NCBI GenBank assembly: GCA_003576905.1
Contig: QEVG01000017.1
Span: forward strand, 25,605-89,604
DNA length: 64,000 nucleotides
Direction of reading: 5' to 3'
Source: Planctomycetota bacterium
Lineage (GTDB): Bacteria; Planctomycetota; Phycisphaerae; UBA1845; UTPLA1
The notes under the pieces: generated by a model
Told to the model about the DNA's origin: nothing
Databases searched by the model: none
The model's input: only the letters and a program-made list of their open reading frames with translations
Made by a program: the position numbers and the translations under genes
Shown here: positions 35,305 to 44,397 of the stretch, piece by piece
Numbering within the stretch: position 1 is the first letter of the stretch
Layout of the letters: each line of letters opens with the position of its first letter

Positions 35305-36153
35305 TCACGAACGTCGAAGGGTGAGCGGCGGAGGCGGATCGGAATCGCGCCCGGCGCCGGGATGGGCCAGTTGGGCCGCCAGCGCCGCGCCGGGCGTCAC
35401 GTGACTTGAAAGAGCGGCAAAATCAAGGTCGAGCTGGGCGTTCATCGCGGCCGCGGCATTCTCGCGCGCCACGTCGTCATCCGCGGCATCCCGTGCGCCC
35501 GGCACGGCGGAAAGGGCGGACAACTGCCGGCGTTCCATCACAATCTGCCCGGCCACATGCTGGAGAATCGCCGAGGCATCTTCAATCGAGGCGACGAGCA
35601 GAGAGAATCGTCCACCTGTCACCAGCGATGCGAGGCTTCGCCCGGCGTCGGGGCCGAGGTCCTCGGGCCGCATCGAGCGAATCGACGCCCGCCGCGGCGG
35701 ACCACCGGTAGCCGAGGGCAGTTCAATCCTGAAATATCCGTCGAACAGGCGTCGCCCGCCGATTTCGGAGATGTCAACGATTCGGCACACATCGCGCACC
35801 GCGCGGTCCATCAGCGCCTGGATCTCGCAGATTTCGCGGGGCGATCGCCGGCGCGGACGCGGACCCGCGCCGATGCGATCGAGCACGTCCATGACCAGCG
35901 CGTGTATTCCGGCCAGCGCCGCCGAAGCTCTTTGAACCGCGTCCGCTGGATCGATCGGCGGTTCCGTGGCCGCCCCCGACGGATCCTCGGGCCGACGCGC
36001 GGATTCCCCGTGGCCGCCCTCGTCGCGCACCAGCCGCAGATGGCCGGAGGCCGGACCAGCCGCATCAGCCGGCCGCTCGGAAGGGCGAGGAGGGCGGCGC
36101 AGGGCACTCGGCCGGGCCGCGAGCAGACTGTGAATCACGGGTTTCTTGTTCAA
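35305..36153 (-). CDS. flagellin-like protein, divergent
   Basis: 282 residues if started at TTG 36153 (AGGAATCAAG upstream); the frame is open to 36267. The region E-I-Q-A-L-M-D-R-A-V-R-D-V, then I-S-E-I-G-G-R-R-L-F-D-G-Y-F, matches the conserved flagellin segment in which helix is followed by F-N-G-K-K-L-L-D-G. The N-terminus lacks the S-R-I-N-T-N-V block and the C-terminus the normal end, so it may be a minor filament-related or regulatory protein, or a decaying copy. Upstream of flagellin on the same strand. Confidence 0.5.
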   Translation of the reverse strand: MNKKPVIHSLLAARPSALRRPPRPSERPADAAGPASGHLRLVRDEGGHGESARRPEDPSGAATEPPIDPADAVQRASAALAGIHALVMDVLDRIGAGPRPRRRSPREICEIQALMDRAVRDVCRIVDISEIGGRRLFDGYFRIELPSATGGPPRRASIRSMRPEDLGPDAGRSLASLVTGGRFSLLVASIEDASAILQHVAGQIVMERRQLSALSAVPGARDAADDDVARENAAAAMNAQLDLDFAALSSHVTPGAALAAQLAHPGAGRDSDPPPPLTLRRS

Positions 36154-36288
36154 GCCGCTTGATTCCTGGCAATAACGGCGCGGGTTCAACACCTGTGGAA
36201 TTACGCACGCGCCGAGGCGCAAGTTCGGCCGCATCCGAGGCGGTCGACAGCCGGTCCGGTCTCCCATCGACCTGATGCAGCCGGGGTC

Positions 36289-37575
36289 TTAGCAAATTGC
36301 GGGTGAAAGCCCGTCGGCGAGCGACGGCTGCGGAGCCGGAAGCACGATCCCGGACGACGCGTGGAGAAGCGGCGTAGTGCCACCCTCACTGCACGCCGAC
36401 CACGGCGCGGCCGACACCACGGGGACGCGCGGGCATAATCGTGAGAAATCATGCGAAAGGTCTTCGGCCACGCCCGGCGAGAGGGAGCCGACCACGACGC
36501 CGTCGACCCGGTCCGGATCGAAGGCATCGACGTGCCGCAGGGCAAGCCCGCGCCACGCTGAAGCTTCGACGGCGGTGTCATACACGGCGTCGATCGGGAT
36601 GTTAACGCGCCCCACGACGTCGATCAACTGTTCACACCCCTTGCCGCGATGAAAAATCGCCGCCCGGCCGATGCGCAGCTTATCGGCCCACGCGGCGAGC
36701 ACTTCCTGCGCGACATCCAGCCCGAACAGGGCGGCGAATGCCGCCGGAGTCAGCGGCGCGCGCCGCGATGGTGCCTTGGCGAGGGCACGCCGCCCCTCGA
36801 TGACTCCCTCCACGTATCCGCGAAGGGCGTTCTCCCTCAGCCCCACCCGCCGGTAGCGCTCCCGCGTCTGGTCCAGCAGTTCCTGCCGGAGGTCGTCCGG
36901 CGCGTAGCGGTTCCATAGCCGCATGTTGTTTCGCACCAGCAGGCGAAGCATTCGGTTGTTGTCTCGGTTGCGAGTGACACGCCGATGCCACACGACCAGT
37001 TCCCCGTGCGGCTCGATTCGCCGGCCCGCCGCCAGAAGCCGGCACGCCAGGTCGTATTCCTCCACGTAATAATCAAAGTCGATCGGCAGGCCCCCCGCCG
37101 CGACGTACGCGTCGCGTCGAATCACGCCCCCGCAGTTGAAGAACACACCCGGCACGCCGCCTGCGTCGTGCCGATGCGGCGGATCGGCCAGCCGCACCCT
37201 GCACGCGACTGCACCGAGATCAGGCCGCGCCGAGAACAGACGCGTCGCCGCGTCCACCGCGCCGGATTCCGGCCAACTGTCATCATCCAGCATGAAGATC
37301 AGTCCGCCGCGCGCCGCCATCACCCCCACATTCCGAGCCGCGCAACCGAGATTCCGCCCGAGCCAGATCCAGCGCACGCCGGGGAACTTCTCCTCCAGGT
37401 TTGCCGTCCCATCCGTGGAGCCGTTGTCCACGACGATGATTTCAATGCCGCGGTCGGGCAGCGCCGTCACTCGGCGCAGCGTCTCTTCCAGAATCGAGGC
37501 GCGATTCCGCGTAGGCAGGACAAGGCTGCACGCGACCGCCCCGCCGCCTTCAGGCCGGAATGTGTTCATGGGCAT
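36289..37575 (-). CDS. family 2 glycosyltransferase with extra C-terminal domain
   Basis: 428 residues. GT-A fold markers: V-L-P-T-R-N-R-A, I-I-V-V-D-N-G-S-T-D-G-T, metal-binding D-D-D-S-W and Y-Y-V-E-E-Y-D-L. After residue 290 a separate region with I-G-R-A-A-I-F-H-R-G-K-G and V-D-G-V-V-V-G-S-L-S-P-G looks like a Rossmann-like domain. It overlaps the upstream HldE-like gene by 26 bases, suggesting joint expression. Next to flagellin genes, so filament or LPS glycosylation is possible. Confidence 0.82.
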   Translation of the reverse strand: MPMNTFRPEGGGAVACSLVLPTRNRASILEETLRRVTALPDRGIEIIVVDNGSTDGTANLEEKFPGVRWIWLGRNLGCAARNVGVMAARGGLIFMLDDDSWPESGAVDAATRLFSARPDLGAVACRVRLADPPHRHDAGGVPGVFFNCGGVIRRDAYVAAGGLPIDFDYYVEEYDLACRLLAAGRRIEPHGELVVWHRRVTRNRDNNRMLRLLVRNNMRLWNRYAPDDLRQELLDQTRERYRRVGLRENALRGYVEGVIEGRRALAKAPSRRAPLTPAAFAALFGLDVAQEVLAAWADKLRIGRAAIFHRGKGCEQLIDVVGRVNIPIDAVYDTAVEASAWRGLALRHVDAFDPDRVDGVVVGSLSPGVAEDLSHDFSRLCPRVPVVSAAPWSACSEGGTTPLLHASSGIVLPAPQPSLADGLSPAIC

Positions 37576-39223
37576 AGCTCACGGGAGCGAAGGGGGCGCC
37601 GTCCGCTACCGGCGCCACCGGCATTGATCCGTGCGCGATCGGCGACAGTTCGGGACGCCCGATCAGTTCGCGATGAAGTTCCTCCGCGGACACAGGCAGA
37701 CAGCCAAGCCGCTGAATCTGCACCGATGCCGCCAGCTGGCACAGGTACGCCGTCTGCATCAGCGTGGCCCCCGCGCCGACGGCGAGCGACGCCGTCGCCA
37801 GCATCGACTCAGAACAACCGAGCCGATCGATCACGCGATCCGCCAGCGCCGGCAGAAACTCGGAAAGCAGCCGGTCGCGCCAGGCCTCGCTCGAGCGATC
37901 GTGCGAAGGCCGGTCAAATGTAACCACGCCGCGCTTGCCGACCGTCACCAGCAGCCGGGTGGCCTGGGCCTGTTCCAGAAGCCGGTACGCCAGCGCCGAA
38001 AGCCCGCCCGACGGGTCGCTGAGCATCGAACGAAGCCGCCGCTCCGACACCAAAAGGAGATCGAGATCGCGAAAATGCGGCGGGCCTCCCTGCGGCTCGG
38101 CCGTTCCGGCGCAGAGCGTCGCCACGCGCTCGCGCAGAGCCGGTCCGACCTGCTGCATCAGCGCCGGCGTGATCGCTCCGTACCCGGCGTCATAAAGGAT
38201 GGCACTCTCGGCCCCGGCGGCCTCGGCAAGAAGCAGCTCCGCGGCGCGCCGCTGCCCCACCGAATCGATCGGCGCAGGCCCGCCGCGATCGACGCGAAAC
38301 ATCTTGTGCTCGTCGACGAGATAGCGCGTGCGGACCGGAAACGCGCTTCGCCGCGCAGCCGAAAGCACGCGCACTCCGCGCTGCCGGAGCGCCGCCGCCG
38401 CCTTGTCCGAGTCCGGATCGTCGCCAAGGCAGGTGACGAGCGTCGGCCGCGCCCCCAGCGCCGCCGCCTGTGTCGCCAGCAGGGCCGCCCCGCCCAGGTA
38501 GTCCCTGCGATCAAGCTCCGAAAGGCTCATGATCGGCGACTCGCTGGCCACGCCGCCCGCGTCGCACAGGACGTAGCGGTCAAGCCGGATATCGCCGCAG
38601 ATCAGGACGCGCCGCCCGCGAAAGGACTCGACCAGCCGCGACATCGCCCGAAGATCGATGCCATGACGCCGGCACACAATCCGAAGCCGCTCCGCTTCGA
38701 TCCGCGGCGGAGCCATCCCCTCCCCCAGCCGCGTCGAGCTGAACACGACCTGCCCGCTCGAAAACAGCACCCGCCCCCCGCTCGCCTCGACGACCTGTTT
38801 TTCCTCCAGAAACCGCGGATCGCGGCTTGTCGCATACTCCTCGCCCTTGACGTATACGTCCGGACGAAGCTGCGCCAGCAGCCGCGCCGCCGTCGGATTC
38901 GGATCGATCACCACGTAATCGACGAACTCCAGCGCCGCGAGGTTCTCCGCCCGAAGCTCCTGCGGAATGTACGGCCGAAGCTCCCCCTTGTGGATGTCCG
39001 CGTCGCCGGTGATCGAGACGATCAGGCATTCCCCCTGTGTCCGGGCATATTGCAGATACCGAATGTGGCCCGGATGCACGATGTCGAAACAGCCGTGGCA
39101 CTGTACGAACCTCGGCCGTGCCTGCCCCTCCCCGCCGCGCGCGGCCTCGATGATCCACTGAAGTCGCTCCGGCGAAATGATCTTCCGCCGGAAATCCGTA
39201 GTGCCGGTCGCCGTATCATTCAT
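37550..39223 (-). CDS. HldE-like bifunctional enzyme with reversed domain order
   Basis: 557 residues. Nucleotidyltransferase first: H-G-C-F-D-I-V-H-P-G-H-I-R-Y-L (about residues 35-50, HxGH motif) and Y-V-K-G-E-E-Y; then a PfkB-type kinase domain from about residue 205 with V-L-I-C-G-D-I-R-L-D-R-Y, G-G-A-A-L-L-A-T, G-D-D-P-D-S-D and a G-C-S-E-S-M end region. HldE normally has kinase before cytidylyltransferase. The usual kinase C-terminal G-A-G-D motif is replaced by G-C-S-E, which casts doubt on activity. Would make ADP-heptose-type sugar nucleotides. The start is unsure; no clear ribosome binding site. Confidence 0.78.
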   Translation of the reverse strand: MNDTATGTTDFRRKIISPERLQWIIEAARGGEGQARPRFVQCHGCFDIVHPGHIRYLQYARTQGECLIVSITGDADIHKGELRPYIPQELRAENLAALEFVDYVVIDPNPTAARLLAQLRPDVYVKGEEYATSRDPRFLEEKQVVEASGGRVLFSSGQVVFSSTRLGEGMAPPRIEAERLRIVCRRHGIDLRAMSRLVESFRGRRVLICGDIRLDRYVLCDAGGVASESPIMSLSELDRRDYLGGAALLATQAAALGARPTLVTCLGDDPDSDKAAAALRQRGVRVLSAARRSAFPVRTRYLVDEHKMFRVDRGGPAPIDSVGQRRAAELLLAEAAGAESAILYDAGYGAITPALMQQVGPALRERVATLCAGTAEPQGGPPHFRDLDLLLVSERRLRSMLSDPSGGLSALAYRLLEQAQATRLLVTVGKRGVVTFDRPSHDRSSEAWRDRLLSEFLPALADRVIDRLGCSESMLATASLAVGAGATLMQTAYLCQLAASVQIQRLGCLPVSAEELHRELIGRPELSPIAHGSMPVAPVADGAPFAPVSYAHEHIPA

Positions 39224-39453
39224 GTCATTCACATCGACCGACGGCGGGCAGCAGGTGTGATAACGAATTGCCGCCGGGCCGCCACGCACCAGCCGCGCAG
39301 AATTCGCCGACAATCTCATCCGCGACGCCTGCGTCGCCCGCAATAGGCAGACGGCCTCCTGAAGCCTTTGGCGAGGCTCCGCCTTGGTACAGCGTTTTAC
39401 GTATTCAGCAACGAAGGGGGCGCGGGAGGCCGGCGCCGGTGTACGGCGCTGCC

Positions 39454-40260
39454 TCATTCCGCCTTGAGGAACATCCGGGCCGACCGCACGGCCGCGCTCA
39501 CCAGCAGGCTGACAAACAGGAGAAGCGACAGCCAGCCGACGGCCAGCGCCAGCAACGGCCAGGCCCGCTGAATTAGCGTCGGGAGCCAGTCGACCACGGT
39601 GCCGGCGAGCGCCGCGACGATTGCAAGAATCACGATCGCACCCAGGTGACCGCGGACATTGCCGGGCAGGGGCGCGAGCCGAACGGTCAGGCTGGCCATG
39701 AGATAGATGAAAAGCAGCCTCTTCCAGGTCTCGGTTTCCGCGGCGCGAAGGGCGTCAAGTGTCCCCTGGCAGAGCGTAATCAGCGCCCGAAGTTGGTCCC
39801 AGAATGCCGCCAGCGTGGTTGGAACTGCCGTCGAAATCTGGTCCGCAGGCAGCCGCATCAGGACAGACTGACCAAGCCGCAGACTTACAAACGCGATGAC
39901 CACTCCCAGCAGGAACATGGGCAGCAGCGCGACTACCAGCGGTCCGACGAACGGCAGCTTCGGCGTCCAGTCGGCGTCCTGGCCCTTTTGCCCGCCCTCG
40001 CCGTCCGGAAGCTTGACCTGCACCACCTTCGCCCCGGTTATCAACAGCCCAACCACCCGGCCAAGCTGGACAATCAGCGTGCCGGGAAAGAGCACGGCCT
40101 GGACCGTCCGCGACGGGGCCAGGCCGGACCACACCCGGTCCACCCCCCATGCGAGGAGGACAATGATCAGCAACCAGACGCACGTTGCGGCGTAAATCAT
40201 GTAGATAGCGCAGATAATGCGCCCGCGCGGACCGTCCGCGCAGGAACACTCGGAACTCAC
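39454..40260 (-). CDS. multi-pass membrane protein, function unknown
   Basis: 268 residues from GTG 40260, or 248 from ATG 40200. At least five hydrophobic helices near residues 18-42, 56-76, 102-128, 181-200 and 212-260. The central segment between helices 2 and 3 is hydrophilic (K-L-P-D-G-E-G-G-Q-K). No family recognised. Lies between the HldE-like gene and the divergent FHA protein. Confidence 0.6.
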   Translation of the reverse strand: MSSECSCADGPRGRIICAIYMIYAATCVWLLIIVLLAWGVDRVWSGLAPSRTVQAVLFPGTLIVQLGRVVGLLITGAKVVQVKLPDGEGGQKGQDADWTPKLPFVGPLVVALLPMFLLGVVIAFVSLRLGQSVLMRLPADQISTAVPTTLAAFWDQLRALITLCQGTLDALRAAETETWKRLLFIYLMASLTVRLAPLPGNVRGHLGAIVILAIVAALAGTVVDWLPTLIQRAWPLLALAVGWLSLLLFVSLLVSAAVRSARMFLKAE

Positions 40261-40619
40261 ATCGGTCCGAGGCGAATCGGGCTTTCGTACCGAAGCGGCA
40301 GGGAGCCCGGACTTTACATTTTTCTGCCGCCCGCCGCGAGGGAAGGATCCCCGAGGCGGCCGCGGGCCGCCGGACGCCCGCGCGACGTGCGCACGATCGG
40401 CCCCACGGCAGGCGGGCCCGGAGCGCGTCGGTCAGATTTGCACCGGTGCTCGTGCGTCCGGCCGGGCCAACGGGCAAGTCGCGCCTCGGGCGCGCAGCGA
40501 ATCGCGGATCTGTGCAACAGCGGTGGCATCAGGCGACGCGCGCCGCCCGCCGGACTTGCGTTTTCGGGCGGGATGCGGGAAAATCCCGCCAACCGGAGAC
40601 AAATGCAGGGAGAGTGAGG

Positions 40620-41573
40620 ATGGCACTCGTCGTCTGTTGCCCATGCGGCAATCCAATCGAATGCGAACAACTCGACCTCGTCGTCACCGTGAACTGTCCG
40701 CTCTGCCGGCAGGAACTCACGCTTGAAATGGAGGACGCCACGGGCCGGACCCGCCGCGCGATCCTCACCGTTCTGGAAGGCCCCTTCTGGGTGGGCGAGA
40801 AGTTCATTGTCCCGGTCGGTGTCGACCTGCGCATCGGCAAGGCCTCGGGCAACTGGCTGGCCCTCGACTGCGAGTCGCTTGACGATGTTCACTGCCGGGC
40901 CCGCCTTGCGCCCGACGGATCGTTCGATGTCGCCGACGGTCAGAGCCGGACCGGCACGTGGATCGGCAAACAGCGCGTCGCGCGCGGCAAGGTCCTGCCC
41001 AAGCAGTCGTTCCGCGTGGGAGATTTTCGCCTCCGTTTCGACATCCTGTCCCCGGACGGCACCACGGTTATCGCCGCGGCCGGCGGGGTCCTGGCGCCGG
41101 ACGAGTCGAGCTTTCTCCCCATCATGAAGGAGGTCAAAGGGCGGCACGATCCGCTCAAGTGGTTTTCGGTGAACCGCTTCCTCATTGCGCGTGCCTATAT
41201 GACGGCATTCGCGGTCCTGATCGCCGTTTATCATTTTCTCCACGCTCAAGGCACCACCGAGTCGCAGCGCCCCGTGCTCGTCGCCCTTGGCGTCGGCGTG
41301 GTCGTCCTTGTCGTGTTCCTCCTCGCCGGTCGCCGGGTCGCGCTGGTGCATCGCTTCCTGAAGTACGGTTCGCTCGCCGTGCTCGTGCTCTTCGCGATCA
41401 TCGACCTCGCCGCCTCAATACCCGTCCCCGCGATTTCCTGCCTCGCGATGGCGGCCGCTCTGACACTCCTGATCATGCGCGTTCCGACCGGGCTTGTGGC
41501 CCTCATCGGCGCTACCGCAGGTCTCTGTTCCATCACCGTCCTCTGCGCAGGCCTCGCAAAGCTCCTCGGCTGA
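40620..41573 (+). CDS. membrane protein with zinc ribbon and FHA-like domain
   Basis: 317 residues from ATG 40620 (GGGAGAG upstream). C-C-P-C-G and C-P-L-C at residues 6-30 form a zinc ribbon; residues 55-150 resemble an FHA domain (D-L-R-I-G-K-A, D-D-V-H-C-R-A-R-L, T-W-I-G, F-R-V-G-D-F-R-L-R-F), which would bind phosphothreonine peptides; the C-terminal half has about five transmembrane helices. A membrane-anchored phosphopeptide reader is plausible. The FHA match is by pattern only. Confidence 0.65.
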   Translation: MALVVCCPCGNPIECEQLDLVVTVNCPLCRQELTLEMEDATGRTRRAILTVLEGPFWVGEKFIVPVGVDLRIGKASGNWLALDCESLDDVHCRARLAPDGSFDVADGQSRTGTWIGKQRVARGKVLPKQSFRVGDFRLRFDILSPDGTTVIAAAGGVLAPDESSFLPIMKEVKGRHDPLKWFSVNRFLIARAYMTAFAVLIAVYHFLHAQGTTESQRPVLVALGVGVVVLVVFLLAGRRVALVHRFLKYGSLAVLVLFAIIDLAASIPVPAISCLAMAAALTLLIMRVPTGLVALIGATAGLCSITVLCAGLAKLLG

Positions 41574-41735
41574 GGGTTTCGCGGACGAGCCGGTCCCACG
41601 CCCCCGCTGCGCCGGCATGCGATTTGGCCCGGAAGTCCCGCCCGTGTATATTGAGGGTGGATTCGTCTCCGCATCGGGGCGGCTATCCGCCTCCCGAGGC
41701 GGTTACCCGTCTTCTTCCCAAGTGGAGGACACATC

Positions 41736-42239
41736 ATGACCGAGGCGCCGACAAAAGCGTGCGAGGGCTGCGGCGGGACGATTACCGCCGATCAGATCGT
41801 TAACCGACAGGCCGGGCTCGTCCACGGCGTGCTCCTGTGCCCTCTCTGTGTCGATAAGAAGCGGAAGGAAGCGCTCGCCGCCGCCAAGGCCGCCGAAGCC
41901 TCCATTCAGTTGGTCGAAAACGAAGGCGCGCCCACGCCCGGTGCGTTCGTCCCTCCCGGCGCGTCAAAGATCCAGACCTTTGCCGCCGTCAGCACGCTCG
42001 GCGGCGTTCATCACGAAGATCAGCTCAAGCGGCCGCTCTCCGCGCCCAACGAACCACCGACCCGCATTCGCACCTTTCACAGCAAGCTCACACCGGCAGC
42101 CCTCAGCCACATGGACGACCAGATCAACGAGTGGATGGACAAGAATCCCCACATCTTCATCAAGCACACCAACATCACCGTCGGCCCCTTCGAGGCCAAG
42201 CACGTCGAGCAGCACCTCGTCGTGACGATCTTCTACTGA
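41736..42239 (+). CDS. zinc-ribbon protein, 167 residues, function unknown
   Basis: Begins with C-E-G-C-G and C-P-L-C (residues 9-40), a two-knuckle zinc ribbon, then a linker of low complexity and a conserved-looking C-terminal part with F-H-S-K-L-T-P-A-A-L and V-G-P-F-E-A-K-H-V-E-Q-H-L. That end looks like a small alpha/beta domain. SD GGAGGACACATC. It follows the FHA protein, which also has a zinc ribbon. No known family recognised. Confidence 0.65.
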   Translation: MTEAPTKACEGCGGTITADQIVNRQAGLVHGVLLCPLCVDKKRKEALAAAKAAEASIQLVENEGAPTPGAFVPPGASKIQTFAAVSTLGGVHHEDQLKRPLSAPNEPPTRIRTFHSKLTPAALSHMDDQINEWMDKNPHIFIKHTNITVGPFEAKHVEQHLVVTIFY

Positions 42240-42256
42240 CGCCCGTTTCCCCGAAC

Positions 42257-43120
42257 TTACTCCGGCCCGAACGTCAGCCAGGTCAGCGTCTTGGCGTTGA
42301 AGATGGCGTGCAACAGGATCACCAGTGTCAGCGAGCCGCTCCGCGCCCGAAGCCACCCGAGCACCAGGCCGAACAGGGCCAGCGCCGGCATCGTGTGCAC
42401 CAGCGGATAATGAAAAAGCCCGAAGGCGACGGCGCAGACGATGATCGCCCCCCAGGCACTTCGAAAGCTTGCCGCGAGAAGCGGCTGAAGCATTCCGCGA
42501 AAGAGCAACTCTTCGTTGACGGGCGCAAGAACGACGGCACTGATGACCGTCAGCACGGCGGCCGCCGTGCCGGACTCTCCCGATACCAGGATGCGAATCG
42601 TCTGATGCTCGGGCGGCGAGAAGTCCGGTGTGATGCGCGTCATTACGTACACGGTCAGGTGCAGCAGCCCAAAGCAGAGCGGCCATACCATGACATAAGC
42701 AACCAGCGCGCGGGCCGCCTGCCGCGGCAATCGGGCCGCCGAAAGCCCCCACGCGGATAGCCGCCAGCCGTGTCGCCAGGCCCCCATACTCACAATCGCG
42801 CCGCAGGCAAGCAATTGACCCAGAAACGCAACCATGATCTGGCTCGCCGCCGGCAGCGGCTGCGTCGTCGCCGAGGTTTCGGAAGCCGCGTCCCGGCCGA
42901 GAATCAGGGCATACAGAAGCTGGGGAACAAAAAACACCGCGAATACGGCAAGGGCCGGGTCCAGCGGCTCAATCCGGCAGGGTTCCGGCGGACCCAGCCC
43001 AAGCGACGACTGCCACGCCCCTTTCGTCGCGATTCGCGCTGCCGAGAAGACCAGCAGCGCGCCGCCGAACGCCAGCAGGGCGGCTTCGGCGGTATCAATC
43101 GGTGTCCAGGCGCTCGGCAT
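42257..43120 (-). CDS. CPBP-family intramembrane metalloprotease
   Basis: 287 residues and about eight hydrophobic segments. Motif 1 N-E-E-L-L-F-R-G, motif 2 A-F-G-L-F-H-Y and motif 3 L-L-H-A-I-F-N are those of the CAAX-protease/bacteriocin-processing family. Its substrate is unknown. Convergent with the zinc-ribbon gene (17 bases apart). Confidence 0.88.
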   Translation of the reverse strand: MPSAWTPIDTAEAALLAFGGALLVFSAARIATKGAWQSSLGLGPPEPCRIEPLDPALAVFAVFFVPQLLYALILGRDAASETSATTQPLPAASQIMVAFLGQLLACGAIVSMGAWRHGWRLSAWGLSAARLPRQAARALVAYVMVWPLCFGLLHLTVYVMTRITPDFSPPEHQTIRILVSGESGTAAAVLTVISAVVLAPVNEELLFRGMLQPLLAASFRSAWGAIIVCAVAFGLFHYPLVHTMPALALFGLVLGWLRARSGSLTLVILLHAIFNAKTLTWLTFGPE

Positions 43121-43173
43121 GCGATGTTGAATCCGTGACAGGCAAATCCTACAGTGGCCCCGGGAGCCGGTGC

Positions 43174-43971
43174 ATGGGCGGAACTATATTGGATCGCATC
43201 GTCGAGACCAAACGACGGGAGGTCGCCGAGGCCCGGGCCGCGCGCCCCCTTGCGGCGATTCAGGCCGAGTTGCCCTCCGCCACGCCCGTTCGAGACTTCT
43301 ACGCCGCCGTGACGCGGACCGGCGACATCCGGCTCATCGCCGAAATCAAGAAGGCCTCGCCGTCCGCCGGGCTGATTCGCCCGGACTTCGACCCCGTGGA
43401 GATCGCCCGGATCTATGAAACCGCCGGGGCGGCGGCGCTGTCCGTACTGACCGATCGCACCTACTTTCATGGCGAGCTTTCATACATAGAGAAAGTGCGC
43501 CGGGCCTGCGGCCTGGCCGTCCTGCGCAAGGATTTCATCATCGACGAATACCAGGTGTTCGAAGCCCGCGCGGCCGGCGCCGACGCGATCCTGCTCATCG
43601 CGGAGATCCTCGATGCCGGACAGATCGCCGCGTTTTCGGATCGCGCCGTCGAACTTGGAATGGCCACGCTGATCGAAACCCACGATCCGGCGCACATCGA
43701 TGCGATTCTTCCCCTGGTTTCACCGGCGCGACGCACACTGCTCGGCATCAACAATCGCGACCTGTATGCCCAGAGAACCGACCTGCGGACGACCGAGCGC
43801 GTCGCCGGCCGCCTGCCGTCCGGCACGCCCATCGTCGCCGAAAGCGGAATCAGGACGCGCGACGACGTTCGTACAATGAAGGCCGCGGGCGCGTGCGCCG
43901 TGCTCATCGGCGAGACATTCATGCGCGCCGCCGACATCGAGGCGAAGGTGCGCGAGCTCCTGGCGCCTTGA
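43174..43971 (+). CDS. trpC: indole-3-glycerol phosphate synthase
   Basis: Ring closure of CdRP to indole-glycerol phosphate in tryptophan synthesis. 265-residue TIM barrel with A-E-I-K-K-A-S-P-S-A-G, L-R-K-D-F-I-I-D-E-Y-Q, G-I-N-N-R-D-L and A-E-S-G-I-R blocks holding the catalytic Lys and Glu residues. ATG 43174 follows CGGGAGCCG; the frame is open earlier but the family start fits here. No other trp gene is adjacent, so it is separated from the usual operon. Confidence 0.95.
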   Translation: MGGTILDRIVETKRREVAEARAARPLAAIQAELPSATPVRDFYAAVTRTGDIRLIAEIKKASPSAGLIRPDFDPVEIARIYETAGAAALSVLTDRTYFHGELSYIEKVRRACGLAVLRKDFIIDEYQVFEARAAGADAILLIAEILDAGQIAAFSDRAVELGMATLIETHDPAHIDAILPLVSPARRTLLGINNRDLYAQRTDLRTTERVAGRLPSGTPIVAESGIRTRDDVRTMKAAGACAVLIGETFMRAADIEAKVRELLAP

Positions 43972-44064
43972 CCCCCCGAAGTATGGCTCGTCTACGATAA
44001 AGACCCATGGCGCGCACACCATGGGCCGTTTTTGGGAAACTCACTTGAAGCCCGGTCCGCCGCC

Positions 44065-44397
44065 TCACGTCCCCGCGCTGGCGAGGGCTGCCTGAAAGTC
44101 CTTCTTGCTGGTCAGCCCGACGAACTTCTGCACGACCTGTCCCGCCTTGAAGATCAGGACGGTCGGGATCGCCTGGATGTTGAACTTCACCGGCGTCTCG
44201 CGATTGGACTCGGTGTCCATTTTGCCGACCTTGACGCGACCGGCGTATTCCGTGGCCAGTTCGTCGATAGTCGGACCCAGCGCCTTGCAGGGCATGCACC
44301 AGTCAGCCCAGAAATCCACCAGAACCGGCACCTTTGAACCCAGTACCTCCGCCTCGAAATTCTCATCCGTGAAGGTAAGCGTGTCTGCTCCTGCCAT
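44065..44397 (-). CDS. trxA: thioredoxin with W-C-M-P-C active site
   Basis: 110 residues with the thioredoxin fold order: V-L-V-D-F-W-A-D-W-C-M-P-C-K, then V-G-K-M-D and the cis-Pro in A-I-P-T-V-L-I-F. The usual glycine of WCGPC is replaced by Met, which is known in some thioredoxin-like proteins and shifts redox potential. SD GAGGAGATGGAACC. It is divergent from the thiol peroxidase, which it may reduce. Confidence 0.93.
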   Translation of the reverse strand: MAGADTLTFTDENFEAEVLGSKVPVLVDFWADWCMPCKALGPTIDELATEYAGRVKVGKMDTESNRETPVKFNIQAIPTVLIFKAGQVVQKFVGLTSKKDFQAALASAGT

